Source: Callipepla californica brunnescens
Lineage: Eukaryota; Chordata; Aves; Galliformes; Odontophoridae
Length of the DNA: 64,000 bases
NCBI GenBank assembly: GCA_023055505.1
Contig: JALIRH010000096.1
Location: forward strand, 161,501 to 225,500
Direction of reading: 5' to 3'
Part shown: one piece after another, positions 1-10,319 of the stretch
How positions within the stretch are numbered: position 1 is the stretch's first letter
How the letters are laid out: every line of letters begins with the position of its first letter
Made by a program: the position numbers and the translations under genes
The notes under the pieces: generated by a model
Told to the model about the DNA's origin: nothing
Database searches by the model: none
What the model saw: the letters and a program-made list of their open reading frames with translations, nothing else

Positions 1-3000
1 TAGGGTAGGGTTAGGGTCAGGGTCAGGGTTAAGGGTAGGGTTTGAGTCAGGGTTAGGGTAGGGTTAGGGGTAGGGTTAGGGTAGGGTTAGGGATAGGTAA
101 GGGTTAGGGTAAGGGTTAGGGTTAGGGATAGGGTAGGGTTAGGGTTAGGGTAGGGCTAGATGTAGGGGTTAGGGGTAGGGGTATGGTTAGGGTTAGGGTA
201 GGGTTAGGGATAGGTAAGGGTTAGGGTAAGGGTTAGGGATAGGGTAGGGTTAGGCTTAGGGTAGGGCTAGATGTAGGGGTTAGGGGTAGGGGTATGGGTA
301 AGGGTTAGGGTAGGGTTAGGGTTAAGGGTTAGAGTAGGGTTAGGGATAGGTAAGGGTTAGGGTAAGGGTTAGGGTTAGGGTCAGGGATGGTGTAGGGTCA
401 GTTTTAGGGTTAGGGTATGGTTAGTGTAAGGGGTAGGGTTAGGGTTAGGGTAGGGCTAGGGTTAGTGTTAGGGTTAAAATTAGGGGTTAGGGGTTAGGGC
501 TAGGGTAGGGTTAGGGGTTAGTGTTAGGGTTAGGGTAGGGTTGGGGTTAGGGTTAGGGTTGGGTTGGGGTTAGGGGCAGGGTTAGGGTTAGGGCTTTGGG
601 GTTGGGGTTAGGGGTTAGGGTCACGGTTAGGGTAGGTTTAGGGTTAGTGTTAGGGTAAGGGTTAGGGTAGGGTTAGGGGTTAGAGTAGGGTTAGTTTTAG
701 TGTTAGGGTTATGGTTAGGTAAGGGTTAGGGGTTAGGGTAAATGTTAGGGTAGTGTTAGGGTTAGGGTAGGGTTAGGGTTAGGGTAGGGTTAGGGTAGGG
801 TTAGGGTCAGGGTTAAGGGTAGGGTTTGAGTCAGGGTTAGGGTCAGGGTTAGGGTTAGGGTACGGTTAGGTTAAGTGTTATGGTTAGTGTAGGGTTAGGG
901 TTAGGTTTTGGGTCCATCAATAGGGTTAGGGTTAGTTTAGATTAGGGTTAGTGTAGGGTTAGGGTTAGGGTTTAGGGTTAGGGGTTAAGGTTAGGGGTTA
1001 GGGTTAGGGTAGGGTTAGGGGTTACTGTAAGGGTTAGGGTTAGGGGTTAGGGTCAGGGTAAGGGTTAGGGTTAGAGTTAGGGTAGGGTTTGGTTTAGGGT
1101 AAGGGTTAGGGTAGGGTTAGGGTTGGGTTAGGGTTAGGGTAGGGTTAGGGTTAGGGGTTAGGGTAGCGTCAGGGGTTAAGGTTAGGATAAGGGTTAGGGG
1201 TTAGGGTTAAAGTTAGGGTAAGGGTAGGGTTAGGGATAGGGTTGGGGTTAGGGTTAGGGTAGGGTTAGAGTAGGGTTAGTGTTAGGGTTGGGTTGGGATT
1301 AGGGTAGGGTTAGGGTTAGGGGTTAGGGTAGAGTCAGGGGTTACGGTTAAGGGTTAGGGTTAGGGTAGGGTTAAAGTTGGGGTTAGGAATAGGGTTAGGG
1401 TTAGGTTAGAGTTAGGGTAGGGTTAGGGTAAGGAATCAGTAGGGTTAGGGTTAGAGTTAGGGTTAGGGATCTGGTGGGTTAGGGTTAGGGTTTAAGGTTA
1501 GGGTTAGTTTTAGGGTAGGGTTAGGGTAGGGTTAAGGTTTAGGGTTAGGGTTAGGTTTAGGGGTTAGGGTAGGGCTAGGGTTAGGGGTTGGGTTAGTGTA
1601 GGGGTAGGGGTATGGGTAGGGTTAGGGTTAGGGGTTATGGTATGGTCAGGGGTTACGGTTAGGTTAAGGTTTAGGGTTAGATTAGGGTTAGGAGTTAGGG
1701 TTAGGGTTAGGGTTAAGGATAGGGTTGGGGTTAGGGTTAGGGTAGGGCTAGTGTTAGGTTAGGGTTAGGTGTTTGGGTCAGGGTTAGTGTAGGGTTAATG
1801 TTAGGGTAGGGGTTAGGATTAGGTTTATGGTAAGGGTTAGGGTAGGGTTAGGGTAAGAGTTAGGGAAAGGTAAGGGTTAGGGTTAGGGTCAGTGTTAGGG
1901 TCAGGGTTAGGCTTATAGTATGGTTAGGGTAAGGGTTAGGGGTTAGGGTAGGGTTAGGGTAGGGGTAGGGGTAAGGGTAGCGGTATGGGTAGGGTTAAGG
2001 TAAGGGTAGGGTTAGGGTTAGGTTTGGATTAGAGGTTACGGTAAGGGTTAGGGTTAGGGGTTAGGGTCAGTGTCAGGGTTAGGGTTAGGGTAGGGTTAGT
2101 GTTAGGGTAAGGTTTAGGGTTAGGGTTATGGTAAGCGTTAGGGTTAGAGTTAGGGTAGGGTTAGGGTAGGGTTAGGGTTAGGGTAGGGTTTGGGTTAGTG
2201 GTTAGGGTTAAGGTTAGGGGTTAGGGCTGGGGTAGGTTTAGGGCTAGGGTAGGGTTGGGTTTAGGGTTAGGGTGGGGTAAGGGTTAGGGGCAGGATAAGG
2301 GCTTAGGGGTTGGGGTTAGGGGTTAGGATTAGGGTAGGGTTAGGGTAAGGGTTAGGGTAGGGTTAAGGGTTAGGGTTTACGGTAGGGTTAGGGTTAGTGT
2401 TAGGGTAGGGTTATGGTTAAGTAAGGGTTAGGGTTAGGGTAAAGGTTAGGGTAGGGTTAGGGTTAGGTTTAAGGGGTAGGGTTAGGGTTAGATAATGGTT
2501 ATGGTAAGTATTAGGGTCAGGGTTACGGGTAGGGTGTGAGTCAGGGTTAGGGTTTTAGGGTTAGGGTAGTGTTAGGGTTAGGTTTTGGGTCGATCAATAG
2601 GGTTAGGGTTAGATTAGGGTAGGGTTAGGATAGGGTTAGGGTAGGGTTTGTGTTAGGGTTAGGGTGTAGGGTTAGGGTTAGGGGTTAAGGTTAGGGGTTA
2701 GTGTTAGGGTAGGGTAGGGGTAGGGTTAGGGTAGGGTAAGGGTTAGGGGTTAGGATTAGGGTTAAGGTGTTAGGAGTTAGGGTTAGGGTAGGGTTAGGGT
2801 TAGGGTTAGGGTTAGAATAGGGTAAGGGTTAGGGGTAGGGTTACGGGTAGGGTTAGGGTAAAGTTAGGGTTAGGGTTCCGGTTACGGTTAGGGTCCATCA
2901 ATAGGGTTAGGGTTTAGGGTTAGGGGTTAGGGTTAGGTGTATGGGTAGGGGTAGGGTTAGGGTTAGGGTTAGGTTGGATTAGGGTTAGGGTTAGGGTTGG

Positions 3001-4560
3001 GTAAGGGTTAGGGGTAGGATTACGGGTAGGGTTAGTGTTATGGTTAGGGTCCATCAATAGGGTTAGGCAAGGTTTAGGGTTAGGGTTAGGTGTTAGGGTA
3101 AGGGGTTAGGGTTAGGGTAGGGTTAGGGTCCATCAATAGGGTTATGGTAGGGTTAGGGTTATGGATAGGGTTAGAGTTAGGGTAGGGTTAGAGTTAGGGT
3201 TAGGGTAGGGTTAGGGTAAGGGTAGAGTTAGGGTAGGTTTATGGTAAGGGTAGGGTAGTGTTAGGGTAGGGTATGGGTTAGGGGTTAGGGTTAAGGTTAG
3301 GGGTTAGGGCTCGGGTAGGGTTAGGGTTTAGTGTTAGGGTTAGGGGCAGGGTTAGGGTTAGGGTAGGGTTGGGGTTAGGGTTAGGGTAGGGTTGGGGTTA
3401 GGGACAGGGTTAGGGTTTGGGCTTACGGGTTGGGGATAGGGGTTAGGGTCACGGTTAGGGTAGGGTTAGGTTAGGTTTAGGGTTAGTGTTAGGGTTATGG
3501 TTAGGTAAGGGTTAGGGGTTAGGGTAAATGTTAGGGTAGGGTTAGGGTTAGGTTAGGGTTAGTGTTAGGGTTAGGGTTATGGCTTAGGGGTAGGTAAGGG
3601 TTAGGGTAGAGTTAGGGTCAGGGTCAGGGTTAAGGGTAGGGTTTGAGTCAGGGTCAGGGTCAGGGTTAGGGTTAGCACAGGGTTAGGGTAGGGTTAGGTG
3701 TTAGGGTAGGGTTAGGGTTAGTGTTAGAGTTATGGTTAGGTAGGGGTTAGGGTAAGGGTTAGGGGTTAGGGTAAATGTTAGGGTAGGTTTAGGGTTAAGG
3801 ATTAGGGTAGAGGTAGGGTTAGGTAAGGGTTAGGGTATGGTTAGGGTCAGGGTTAAGGGTAGGGTTAGGGTTAGGGTAGAATTAGGGTTAGATTTGAGGG
3901 TTAGGGTAGGGTTAGGGTAGGGTTAGGGGTTAGGGTAAGGGTTAGGGTTGGATTAGAATTTACGGTAAGGGTTAGGGTTAGGGGTTAGGGTCAGTATTAG
4001 GGTTAGGGGTTAGGGTTAGGGATAGGGTAAGAGTTAGGGTAGGGTTAGGGTAGGGTTAGAGTTAGGGTAGGGTTAGTGTTAGGGTTAGGGTACGTTTAGG
4101 GTTTGGGTAAGGGTTAGGGTGAGGGTTGGTGTTAGGGTAGGATTAGGGTTAGGTTCAGGGTTAGAGTAGTGTTAGGGTTTAGGGTTAGGGTTAGGGTATG
4201 GTTAGGGGTTAGGGTTGGGGTAAGGGTTAGGTTAGGGTTAGGGTTAGGGGGTTAGGGTTAGGGGATTAGTGTTAGGGTTAGGGGTTAGGGTTAGGGTGAG
4301 GGTTGGTGTTAGGGTAGGATTAGGGTTAGGTTCAGGGTTAGGGTAGTGTTAGGGTTCAGGGTTAGGGTTGTGGTAAGGTTTAGGGGATTAGTGTTAGGGG
4401 TTAGGGTAGGGTTAGGGTTAGGATTGGGATTAGGTTTAGGTTAGGGTTATGGTTAGGGTTAGGATAGGGTTAATGTAGGGTTAGGGTTAGTGATAGAGTA
4501 AGACTTAGGGTTAGGGTTATGGTAAGAGTTAGGGATTGGGATACGGTTAGATTTAGGGTT
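1..4560 (+). repeat. Degenerate telomere-like (TTAGGG)n block, G-strand
   Basis: Almost the whole block is TTAGGG and close variants (TAGGG, TTAGGGG, TTAGGGTC, TTAGTG). The units are too irregular for an active terminal telomere. Longer internal duplications are visible. A segment around GGTTAAGGGTAGGGTTTGAG recurs near 24, 810, 2518 and 3625. A CCATCAATAGGG-type tag recurs near 914, 2591, 2895, 3051 and 3130. A 109-bp tandem duplication lies near 153 and 262. No gene is visible. The G-strand reads rightward, whereas a left chromosome end would show CCCTAA on this strand, so the block is interstitial or the window is inverted relative to the nearest end. Confidence 0.95.
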
Positions 4561-6061
4561 AAGAATAGGGTTCGGGTTTGATTAGGGTTAGGGTTAGTGT
4601 TAGGAATCAATTTGGAGGAAGGAAAAGGTTTAGGAATTGGTTCATTGTTAGGGTTAGTCTTCAAGGTAGTAATAGAGTAAGGGTTAGTGTTCGGGTTAGG
4701 AATAGGGTTCTGAATAGGGCGAGGTTTGGGAATAGGATGATTTTTAGGGTTAGGGTTCGGGTCAGATTTAGCACTATGTTTCAGGTTCCTTTTAGGTTTA
4801 GTGATAAGGATTAGGGGTACGTTTAGGTATTGTACAATGCTAAGTGTTAGCTTCTGGGTGGGGGTTGGGGTTTGTCATGGTTTTATGATTTTTTGGTACT
4901 GGTATTCCACATCATAACATCATGTATTGCATTAGGAGTTGAAGAGCTAATACTCCAGCTCCATAGATCATTGATAATTCCAGGTATACCTGTCTGAGAA
5001 GAGAAGAAGCACTACATTCCCCAGAGGACTTTGCGATGCTTTGTATTTTTACGTGTTTTCCGCTCAGAGGGAACAGATAAAAACCCTCAGCGGTCACGGG
5101 ACACTCTCTTTCCTTCGGGATCGACTCAGCAGTGGGTGCTCGCTGCCGTATCGCCTTCAGCGTTAGCGTAAGGCCTTCGGTTTATCGGACACTCTCTCTT
5201 GCTCATTTTGTTTGATTCATTAGCCTCAATTCCAATTACATTGTATTATATTGTGTTATTTTGCTTTCTAATATCTTATTTAGTAAATTAGCTTTCCTCC
5301 TCAGATCGTTGCCGCTGTTTTGTTTCTAGGCCCATCTCCCTTTTCCCTTTTCCCTTTTTCCTTGCCCTTTCCTGGGGCGTGGGTCCGTGGGTCCCCGCAG
5401 CAATCGTCACGGAACCAGGCCGATCCAGCCCGGTAAACCGTTGACAGGGTTAGATTAAGGGTGAGGGTTAGGATTAGGACTAGATTTAGGATTAGGTTTA
5501 GGAATAGGTTTTCTTTGATTGTTAGAGTGAGAGAAAGGTTAGGCCTTGGGTTTGTTTTTGGAATAGTTTTGGGTTTCAGAATAGGAATTGGGTTAGTATT
5601 TGGAATCTGTTTTGGTTTAGTATTAGTGTTAGGGTCAGGGTTAGAAGTTAGGTGATGGCTGTGGTAATCTAATGCTTTGTGTTAGGCTTAGGGTTGGGCT
5701 TAAATTTGGGGTTGGTTTTAAGGTCCCATTTAGATTTCAGGTAGAATTGGAGTTAAATTAAGGTAACGGTTAGGATTAGATTTAGGGTTCTGATAAGGGT
5801 TAGGTTAGGGTTAGGGTTTGGTTCCAAGTTGTTTTTAGGGTTAGGGTTAACGTTAGGTTTCAGGATAGGGTTAGGAATATAGCTAGGTGTTAGGTAAGGT
5901 TTAATCCTAGGGTTTCAGTTCGGGTTAGGTGAAGCATTAGTTTTACAGTTAGAAGACATGTTAGGGTTAGGGTTAGGTTTTGGTGTAGATTTAGGTTTAG
6001 GGTAAGGGTTAGGGATGTAGATGAAGGTTTAGTGGAAGGGGTAGGGTTCTCTTTAGTTTTA
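4560..6061 (+). repeat. Diverged single relative of the macrosatellite G-rich arm
   Basis: Apart from the solo LTR inside it, this stretch aligns by eye with the G-rich arm of the array, for example 17590-18663. Shared non-telomeric words include GGAATCAATTTGGAGGAAGG, the TTTAGCACTATGTTTCAGG segment and the TAATCTAATGCTTTGTGTTA tag. It keeps roughly 100 bp (about 4650-4745) that the array copies lack. It lacks roughly 285 bp present in the array between two copies of the TAATCTAATGC tag. Homology stops near 6062, where C-rich minisatellite begins. It behaves as an outgroup copy rather than a member of the recent amplification. Confidence 0.8.
4873..5446 (+). mobile_element. Solo LTR, 574 bp, with 5-bp target duplication
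   Basis: A non-telomeric block starts TGTCATGG and ends CCGTTGACA, giving a perfect 5-bp terminal inverted repeat TGTCA/TGACA. It is flanked by GGGTT at 4868-4872 and 5447-5451. The paralogous empty site in every array copy (for example near 17770) reads TTGGGGTTAGATT with a single GGGTT, which confirms both the boundaries and the target duplication. A TATA-like ATAAAAA at about 5077-5084 suggests plus-strand transcription. I saw no internal coding sequence and no canonical AATAAA. The family is not identified. Confidence 0.88.
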
Positions 6062-6647
6062 GGACCCACAGCACAGAACCCGGCCCCAAAAGGGCACGAA
6101 CGGACCCCATAACCCAGCCCTATAATGTCAATATCTGACCCCAAAACTCAGCACCAAAATCCTGCAATTCCACCCCAAAATCTCCATTATCAGCCCCAGA
6201 ATCCGATTATTTCCCCCAAATGTCAGCCCCAAATCCCATTAGTTCCCCCCTGACCCCACAATTTTCCCCCGACCCCATAATTCCCCCCCCATGACCCTAT
6301 AATTTCCCCCCCAACCCCATCAATTCCCCCCTGTGACCCCATTACTTCACCTCCTGACCCTGTTACTTCCCCTATTCCCCCCGACCCTATAATTGCCCTA
6401 GAACAGCCGCAGGACGATTCCTCGGTGCTGTTTGAGGTCACATCAGCCCAACCCCATTACTTTCCCCGCGTCCCCATAATTCACCTGTTCCCCCCGTGAC
6501 CCCATTAATTTCCCCTCTGACCCTATTAGTTCCCCTGTTCCCCCTCCAACCCTTTAAATTCCCCCTGACCCCATAATTCCCCCTGACCCCATTGCTTTCC
6601 TCCCGACCCCATAAATTCCCCCTGACCCCATAATTGCTCTATAACAG
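6062..6647. repeat. C-rich minisatellite (GACCCCATAATTCCCCC-like)
   Basis: Degenerate 14-18 bp units of the form TGACCCCATAATTCCCCC dominate. This is the texture often seen in introns on avian microchromosomes. The block leads into the splice acceptor of the SGF29-like exon, so it probably lies in the preceding intron. One partial duplicate of that exon sits inside it (6407-6436). No upstream SGF29 exon was found before the telomere-like DNA begins at 6061. Confidence 0.75.
6407..6436 (+). pseudogene. Partial duplicate of SGF29-like terminal exon (5' part)
   Basis: About 30 bp match the first codons of the exon at 6648 (P-Q-D-D-S-S-V-L-F-E) and are preceded by the same acceptor-like ACAG and the same ATAATTGC..TA intron text. 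After Phe-Glu the homology ends at GAG/GTCACA and minisatellite resumes. The period to the full copy is about 241 bp. It is a local duplication of the intron-exon boundary and unlikely to be an independent exon. Confidence 0.6.
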
Positions 6648-6905
6648 CCGCAGGATGATTCCTCGGTGCTGTTTGAGGACACGTTGTACGCTGACGGATA
6701 TTCATCGCCACTCAACGTCGCACAGCGCTACGTTGTGGCCTGCAGGGACACCAAGAAGAAGCGACCCCGTGTGGCCGTTTTGGGGCCGTTCCAGGATTTG
6801 GGTTTTTTGGGGTCATTAGGGCCGATTTACGGTCACTTTGGGGTCACTCTGGAGCACTTTGGGGTGCAGTGCTGCATCGTGGCCTGCAGAGACACCAAGA
6901 AGTGA
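6648..6905 (+). CDS. SGF29: SGF29-like terminal exon with extended C-terminus
   Basis: SGF29 (CCDC101) is the tandem-Tudor subunit of the SAGA and ATAC histone acetyltransferase modules and reads H3K4 methylation. Only its last exon is recognisable. It follows a TATAACAG acceptor and encodes the conserved C-terminal segment, including V-L-F-E-D-T, Y-A-D-G-Y, P-L-N-V-A-Q-R-Y-V-V-A-C and a Lys tail at 6753-6761. In the known family the protein ends at that Lys tail. Here the frame stays open for about 47 more codons of minisatellite-like sequence, then repeats I-V-A-C-R-D-T-K-K and stops with TGA at 6903-6905. The Tudor domains and earlier exons are absent from the window, so this is a gene fragment or the 3' end of a gene broken by the telomere-like block. 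Identification rests on my recognition of the family sequence. Confidence 0.72.
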   Translation, partial: PQDDSSVLFEDTLYADGYSSPLNVAQRYVVACRDTKKKRPRVAVLGPFQDLGFLGSLGPIYGHFGVTLEHFGVQCCIVACRDTKK

Positions 6906-7080
6906 CCCCATAGGGGATTTGATATGGTCCTTATGGGGTCGTTATAGGGTTTTGGGGTCACTTTGGGGTCATTTTGGGGCCCTTTGGGGCGCAGCGCTTC
7001 CAAGAAGTGTTGGAAGTAATCTGGGATATTTGGGGTCATTTTGCGTCACATCGGGGTCACTTCGGGTCATTGCACGTTGG
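6906..7080. repeat. Minisatellite-like TTTGGGGTCA sequence
   Basis: Repeats of TTTGGGGTCATTTTGGGG type continue past the SGF29-like stop codon. A short GCGCAGCGCTTCCAAGAAGTG stretch near 6990 may be a further worn echo of the exon. No separate gene is supported. Confidence 0.5.
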
Positions 7081-7084
7081 GGCG

Positions 7085-7400
7085 TGGCTCGAATGCGAGG
7101 CTTAACGTTGGCCATGCCCACTCGCTTCCCACTGGCTTCCGGTTTCCCACTTCCAGGCGTGCTTCCGCCTCCTTACCCACAATGCCCCGCTCGCTGCCGG
7201 AAATCCGCGCTCCCAGAAGTTTCAGTCATTTCCGGTCATCGTGCCTCGTTCCAGTGGCACTGTTCCGCCTCGCTACCCCACACCCCGCCCTTTCCGCTGC
7301 CGATCTGTGCTGTGATTGGCCGAGCTGTGCCGTGGGGCCGGAAGCGGCCGCATGCTGGAAGCGGAGCTGGAAGCAGAGCACGTGGTCAGTGGCAGGGCGG
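7085..7400 (+). promoter_or_regulatory. CpG-rich, ETS/NF-Y type promoter candidate
   Basis: This is the only CpG-dense non-repetitive stretch nearby. It has several ETS core sites (TTCCGG near 7137 and 7229, GCCGGAAAT near 7195, GCCGGAAGCGG near 7338). It also has an inverted CCAAT box (TGATTGG near 7313) and an E-box CACGTG at about 7379. No TATA box stands out. Clusters like this mark housekeeping, often bidirectional, promoters. The direction is uncertain, but an ATG with a short open segment follows on the plus strand. Confidence 0.55.
7352..7384 (+). CDS. Candidate first coding exon (11 codons)
   Basis: An ATG at 7352 opens an 11-codon acidic segment (M-L-E-A-E-L-E-A-E-H-V) directly downstream of the ETS/NF-Y cluster. 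It ends at a possible donor GTG/GTCAGT. The candidate exon at 8244 can join it in phase and uses the same GTCAGT donor. I do not recognise the product. The call rests only on promoter position, donor shape and coding texture, and chance is a real alternative. Confidence 0.3.
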
Positions 7401-8243
7401 GAGGGGCGGTTATGGGGCCGGGGTCAGGTTATGGGGTTATGGGGCAGGGATTTGGGGCTGGGGTCGTGGGTGTGGGGTCCAGGCTTGGGGCAGAGCTGTG
7501 GGGCAGAGTTGTGGGTCCAGGTGCACTGATTGGGGCAGAGCTGTTGGATGCGGGGCTGAGCTGTGGGGTGGATCTGTGGGGCAGAGCTGTGGCGGTTGGG
7601 GGGCGGAGGTGTGGTGCAGGTATGAGCAGATGTGGGGCTCAGATGCGGGGCTGAGCTGCGGGATGTGAGGCTGATCCATGGGGCAGAGCTGTGGAATGTG
7701 GGGCTGATCTGTGGGGCAGGTAGGTATGTGGGGCAGAGCTGTGGGATGTGGGGCAGGTATATGCAGATTGGGGTTGAGCCGTGGGGCTGAGGTGTGGGAT
7801 ATGGGGCAGCACTATGGGGCTGAGTTGTGGGGTTGAGCCGTGGGGCAGAGCTGTGGGATGTGGGGCAGATCTGTGGGTCCAGGTGTGGGGTTTGGGGCAG
7901 ATGTGTGGGGCAGAGCCACAGGGCTGAGCTCTGGGGCCAGGTGTGGGGTGAGGGGCTGAGCTGTGGTGCAGAGCTGAGGGATGTGGGGCTGAGCTGTGGG
8001 TCCAGGTGTGGGGTTTGGGGCAGATGTGTGGGGCAGAGCCACAGGGCTGAGCTCTGGGGCCAGGTGTGGGATGAGGGGCTGAGCTGTGGGATGTGGGGCT
8101 GAGCTGTGTGGCCAGGGGATGAGGGGCAGAGATGTGGGGCAAATGTGTGGGATGTGGGGCAGCGCTGTGGGGCTGAGCTGTGGTGTGGATGTTTGGGGTG
8201 AAGGTGTGGGGCAGAGTTCTGCCCCACAGAGGTGCTCCCGCAG
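7385..8243. repeat. GTGGGGCAGAGCTGTGGG minisatellite
   Basis: Units of about 16-20 bp resembling TGTGGGGCAGAGCTGTGGG fill the stretch, with TGTGGGGCTGAGC and GGGTCCAGGTGTGGGG variants. A longer duplication of about 123 bp period is visible (7871 and 7994). Both strands have long open frames only because the repeat rarely makes stop codons. It would be the intron between the two candidate exons if those are real. Confidence 0.85.
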
Positions 8244-8284
8244 GAGGTGGAGGAGATGCAGTGGCGGCATTCTGAGGGGAATAG
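8244..8284 (+). CDS. Candidate small internal exon
   Basis: A 41-bp segment sits between a good acceptor (GCTCCCGCAG) and a donor (AATAG/GTCAGT) inside otherwise repetitive DNA. It encodes E-V-E-E-M-Q-W-R-H-S-E-G-N in the phase that continues from the 7352-7384 segment. The family is not recognised. No following exon was found in the minisatellite to the right. The non-repetitive character and both splice-like edges are the support. Confidence 0.3.
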
Positions 8285-8957
8285 GTCAGTGCCCCATTGC
8301 TGCCCCACAGCTGCCCCATAGCCACCCCATTGAGATCCACTGAGATCAGTGGAGACCCCATTGAGATCCGTAGGGACCCCATGGAGATCCATGGTGACCC
8401 ATGGCTGCCCCGTAGCTGCCCCACATCCGCCCCATAGCTGGGCGTGGCTTCGCTCTGGGCACACCGCCTTCTGCGGGACCCACAGCGACCCACACTGACC
8501 CACAGTGACCCACACTGACCCATAGAGACCCACAGCGACCCATAGAGACTCACAGCGACCCATAGCGGGACCCACAGCGACCCAACCGACCCACAGCAAC
8601 CTATAGGGGGAACCACAGCAACCCACAGAGACCGATAGCTCACACAGCGACCCACAGTGACCCACAGCGGGACCCACAGCGACCCATAGAGACCCACAGC
8701 GACCCATAGAAACACATAGAGACTCATAGTTACCCACAGCGATTTATAGAGACCCACAGCGACTCACTGAGACCCACAGTGACCTATAGCTGGACCCACA
8801 GACACCCACAGCAACCCAAAGTGACCCACAGCTTGACCCATAGCGACCCATGCCAGGAACCACAGCGATCCATTGGGACCCATAGCGATCCACAGCGACC
8901 CATGGAAAACCACAGGGAGCAAGAGGGAGCCACAGAGACACAGCGACATCACGTGAG

Positions 8958-8973
8958 AGCGCCGCCTGGTGTC
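8958..8973 (-). promoter_or_regulatory. CTCF-like site, module 1 (worn)
   Basis: On the minus strand this reads as a CTCF core variant with changes in the central G run and in the GCCACC half. It is the weakest of the four and lies beside CACGTG at 8951-8955. Binding is predicted from motif shape only. Confidence 0.35.
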
Positions 8974-9744
8974 GTGGAGGGGGAACTGCAGCTCCTTAGG
9001 AATCTCCTGGGGCACATAGAGACCAACAGCGCCTCATAGCAGGACCCACACTGACCCACAGCGAACCATATTGGGACCCACAGCGTAACCCACAGCGACC
9101 CGTAACAGACCACATTGACCCATTGCGACGCACTGCAACCCATAGCGACTCATAGAGGCACAGCGACACACAGCCATCCACAGCAACCCATAGCGACCCA
9201 GCCGACCCACAGCAACCTATAGGGGGGCCCACAGCGACTCACAGCAACCCACAGAGACCGATTACAACCAATAGTGACCGATAGCGACCCACCGCGACAC
9301 ACAGCGACCCACACCGACCCATAGCAACCCACAGTGACCCACAGAGACCCACTGAGACCCATAGAGACCCAAAGCGACCCACAGCGACCCATAGCAGGAC
9401 CTACAGTGACCCATAGCGTCCCGAAGAGACCCGTAGCGACTCACTGCGACCCACAATGACCCATAGCTGGACCCACAGACACCCACAGCATGACCCACAG
9501 CGACCCATTGCAACCCTTAGCAACATGTAGAGACTTATAGCGATCCACATCGACCCATAGCGACCCATGGATACACATAGCAAGACCCACAGTGACCCAT
9601 AGCGTCCCATAGAGACCCGCAGCAAAACGTAGCAGCCCACGGAGATCGATAGCGACGCATAGTGACCCACAGCGACCCATAGCGCCCAATAGGAAACCAC
9701 TGATAGCAATAAGGAGCCCTAGAGACCCAGCGACATTACGTGAG

Positions 9745-9760
9745 AGCGCCCCCTGGTGGC
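9745..9760 (-). promoter_or_regulatory. CTCF-like site, module 2 (consensus)
   Basis: The minus strand reads GCCACCAGGGGGCGCT, which matches the established vertebrate CTCF core consensus. It is embedded in the second copy of the ~75-bp module in the minisatellite, in the same orientation as the other three. Confidence 0.65.
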
Positions 9761-9991
9761 GTGGAGGGGAACTGCAGCCCCTTAGGGATCCATTGGGAAC
9801 CTTAGAGACCCACAGAGACCCATAGCAGGACCCACAGCAAACCAAAGCGATCCATAGCAACCCATAGCGATCCACAGTGACCCACAGTAACCCACAGCGA
9901 AGCATATTGGGACCCATAGCGACACATAGCGCCCAATAGGAAAACACAGAGAGCAATAGGAAGCCGTAGAGACACAGCGACATCATGTGAG

Positions 9992-10007
9992 AGCTCCCTC
10001 TGGTGGC
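9992..10007 (-). promoter_or_regulatory. CTCF-like site, module 3
   Basis: The minus strand reads GCCACCAGAGGGAGCT, a common strong variant of the CTCF core. It lies 247 bp from the module 2 site and in the same orientation. Confidence 0.6.
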
Positions 10008-10298
10008 GTGAAGGGGAACTGCAGCCCCTTAGGGATCTCCTGGGGCACGTAGAGACCCATAGCAGGACCCACACCGACCCACAGCGAACCCTATTGGGAC
10101 CCATAGCGTGACCCACAGCGACCCACAGCAACCCATAGAGACTCATAGCAAACCACAGCAACCCACAGTGACCCATAGCGAGACCCACAGCGACCCACAG
10201 TGACCCACAGCTTGACCCAAAGCAACCCATGCCGGGACCCACAGCGACCCATAGAAAACCTCAGAGAGCAATAGGAAGGCACAGAGACATCACGTGAG

Positions 10299-10319
10299 AG
10301 CGCCCCCTCCCCTGGTGGC
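10299..10319 (-). promoter_or_regulatory. CTCF-like site, module 4 (5-bp insertion)
   Basis: Both halves of the core are present, but about five extra C/T bases separate them relative to module 2, which should weaken binding. CACGTG lies just upstream at 10291-10296. Confidence 0.35.

Noticed and set aside
1..4560. An intact terminal telomere
   Set aside because: The units are highly degenerate, and the strand polarity is opposite to that of a left chromosome end.
7424..8757. Open frames of 372 and 437 codons on the minus strand across the minisatellite
   Set aside because: They consist of translated repeat words (Ser-Ala-Pro-His, Trp-Val-Ala-Val-Gly) and exist in more than one frame because the repeat rarely contains stops.
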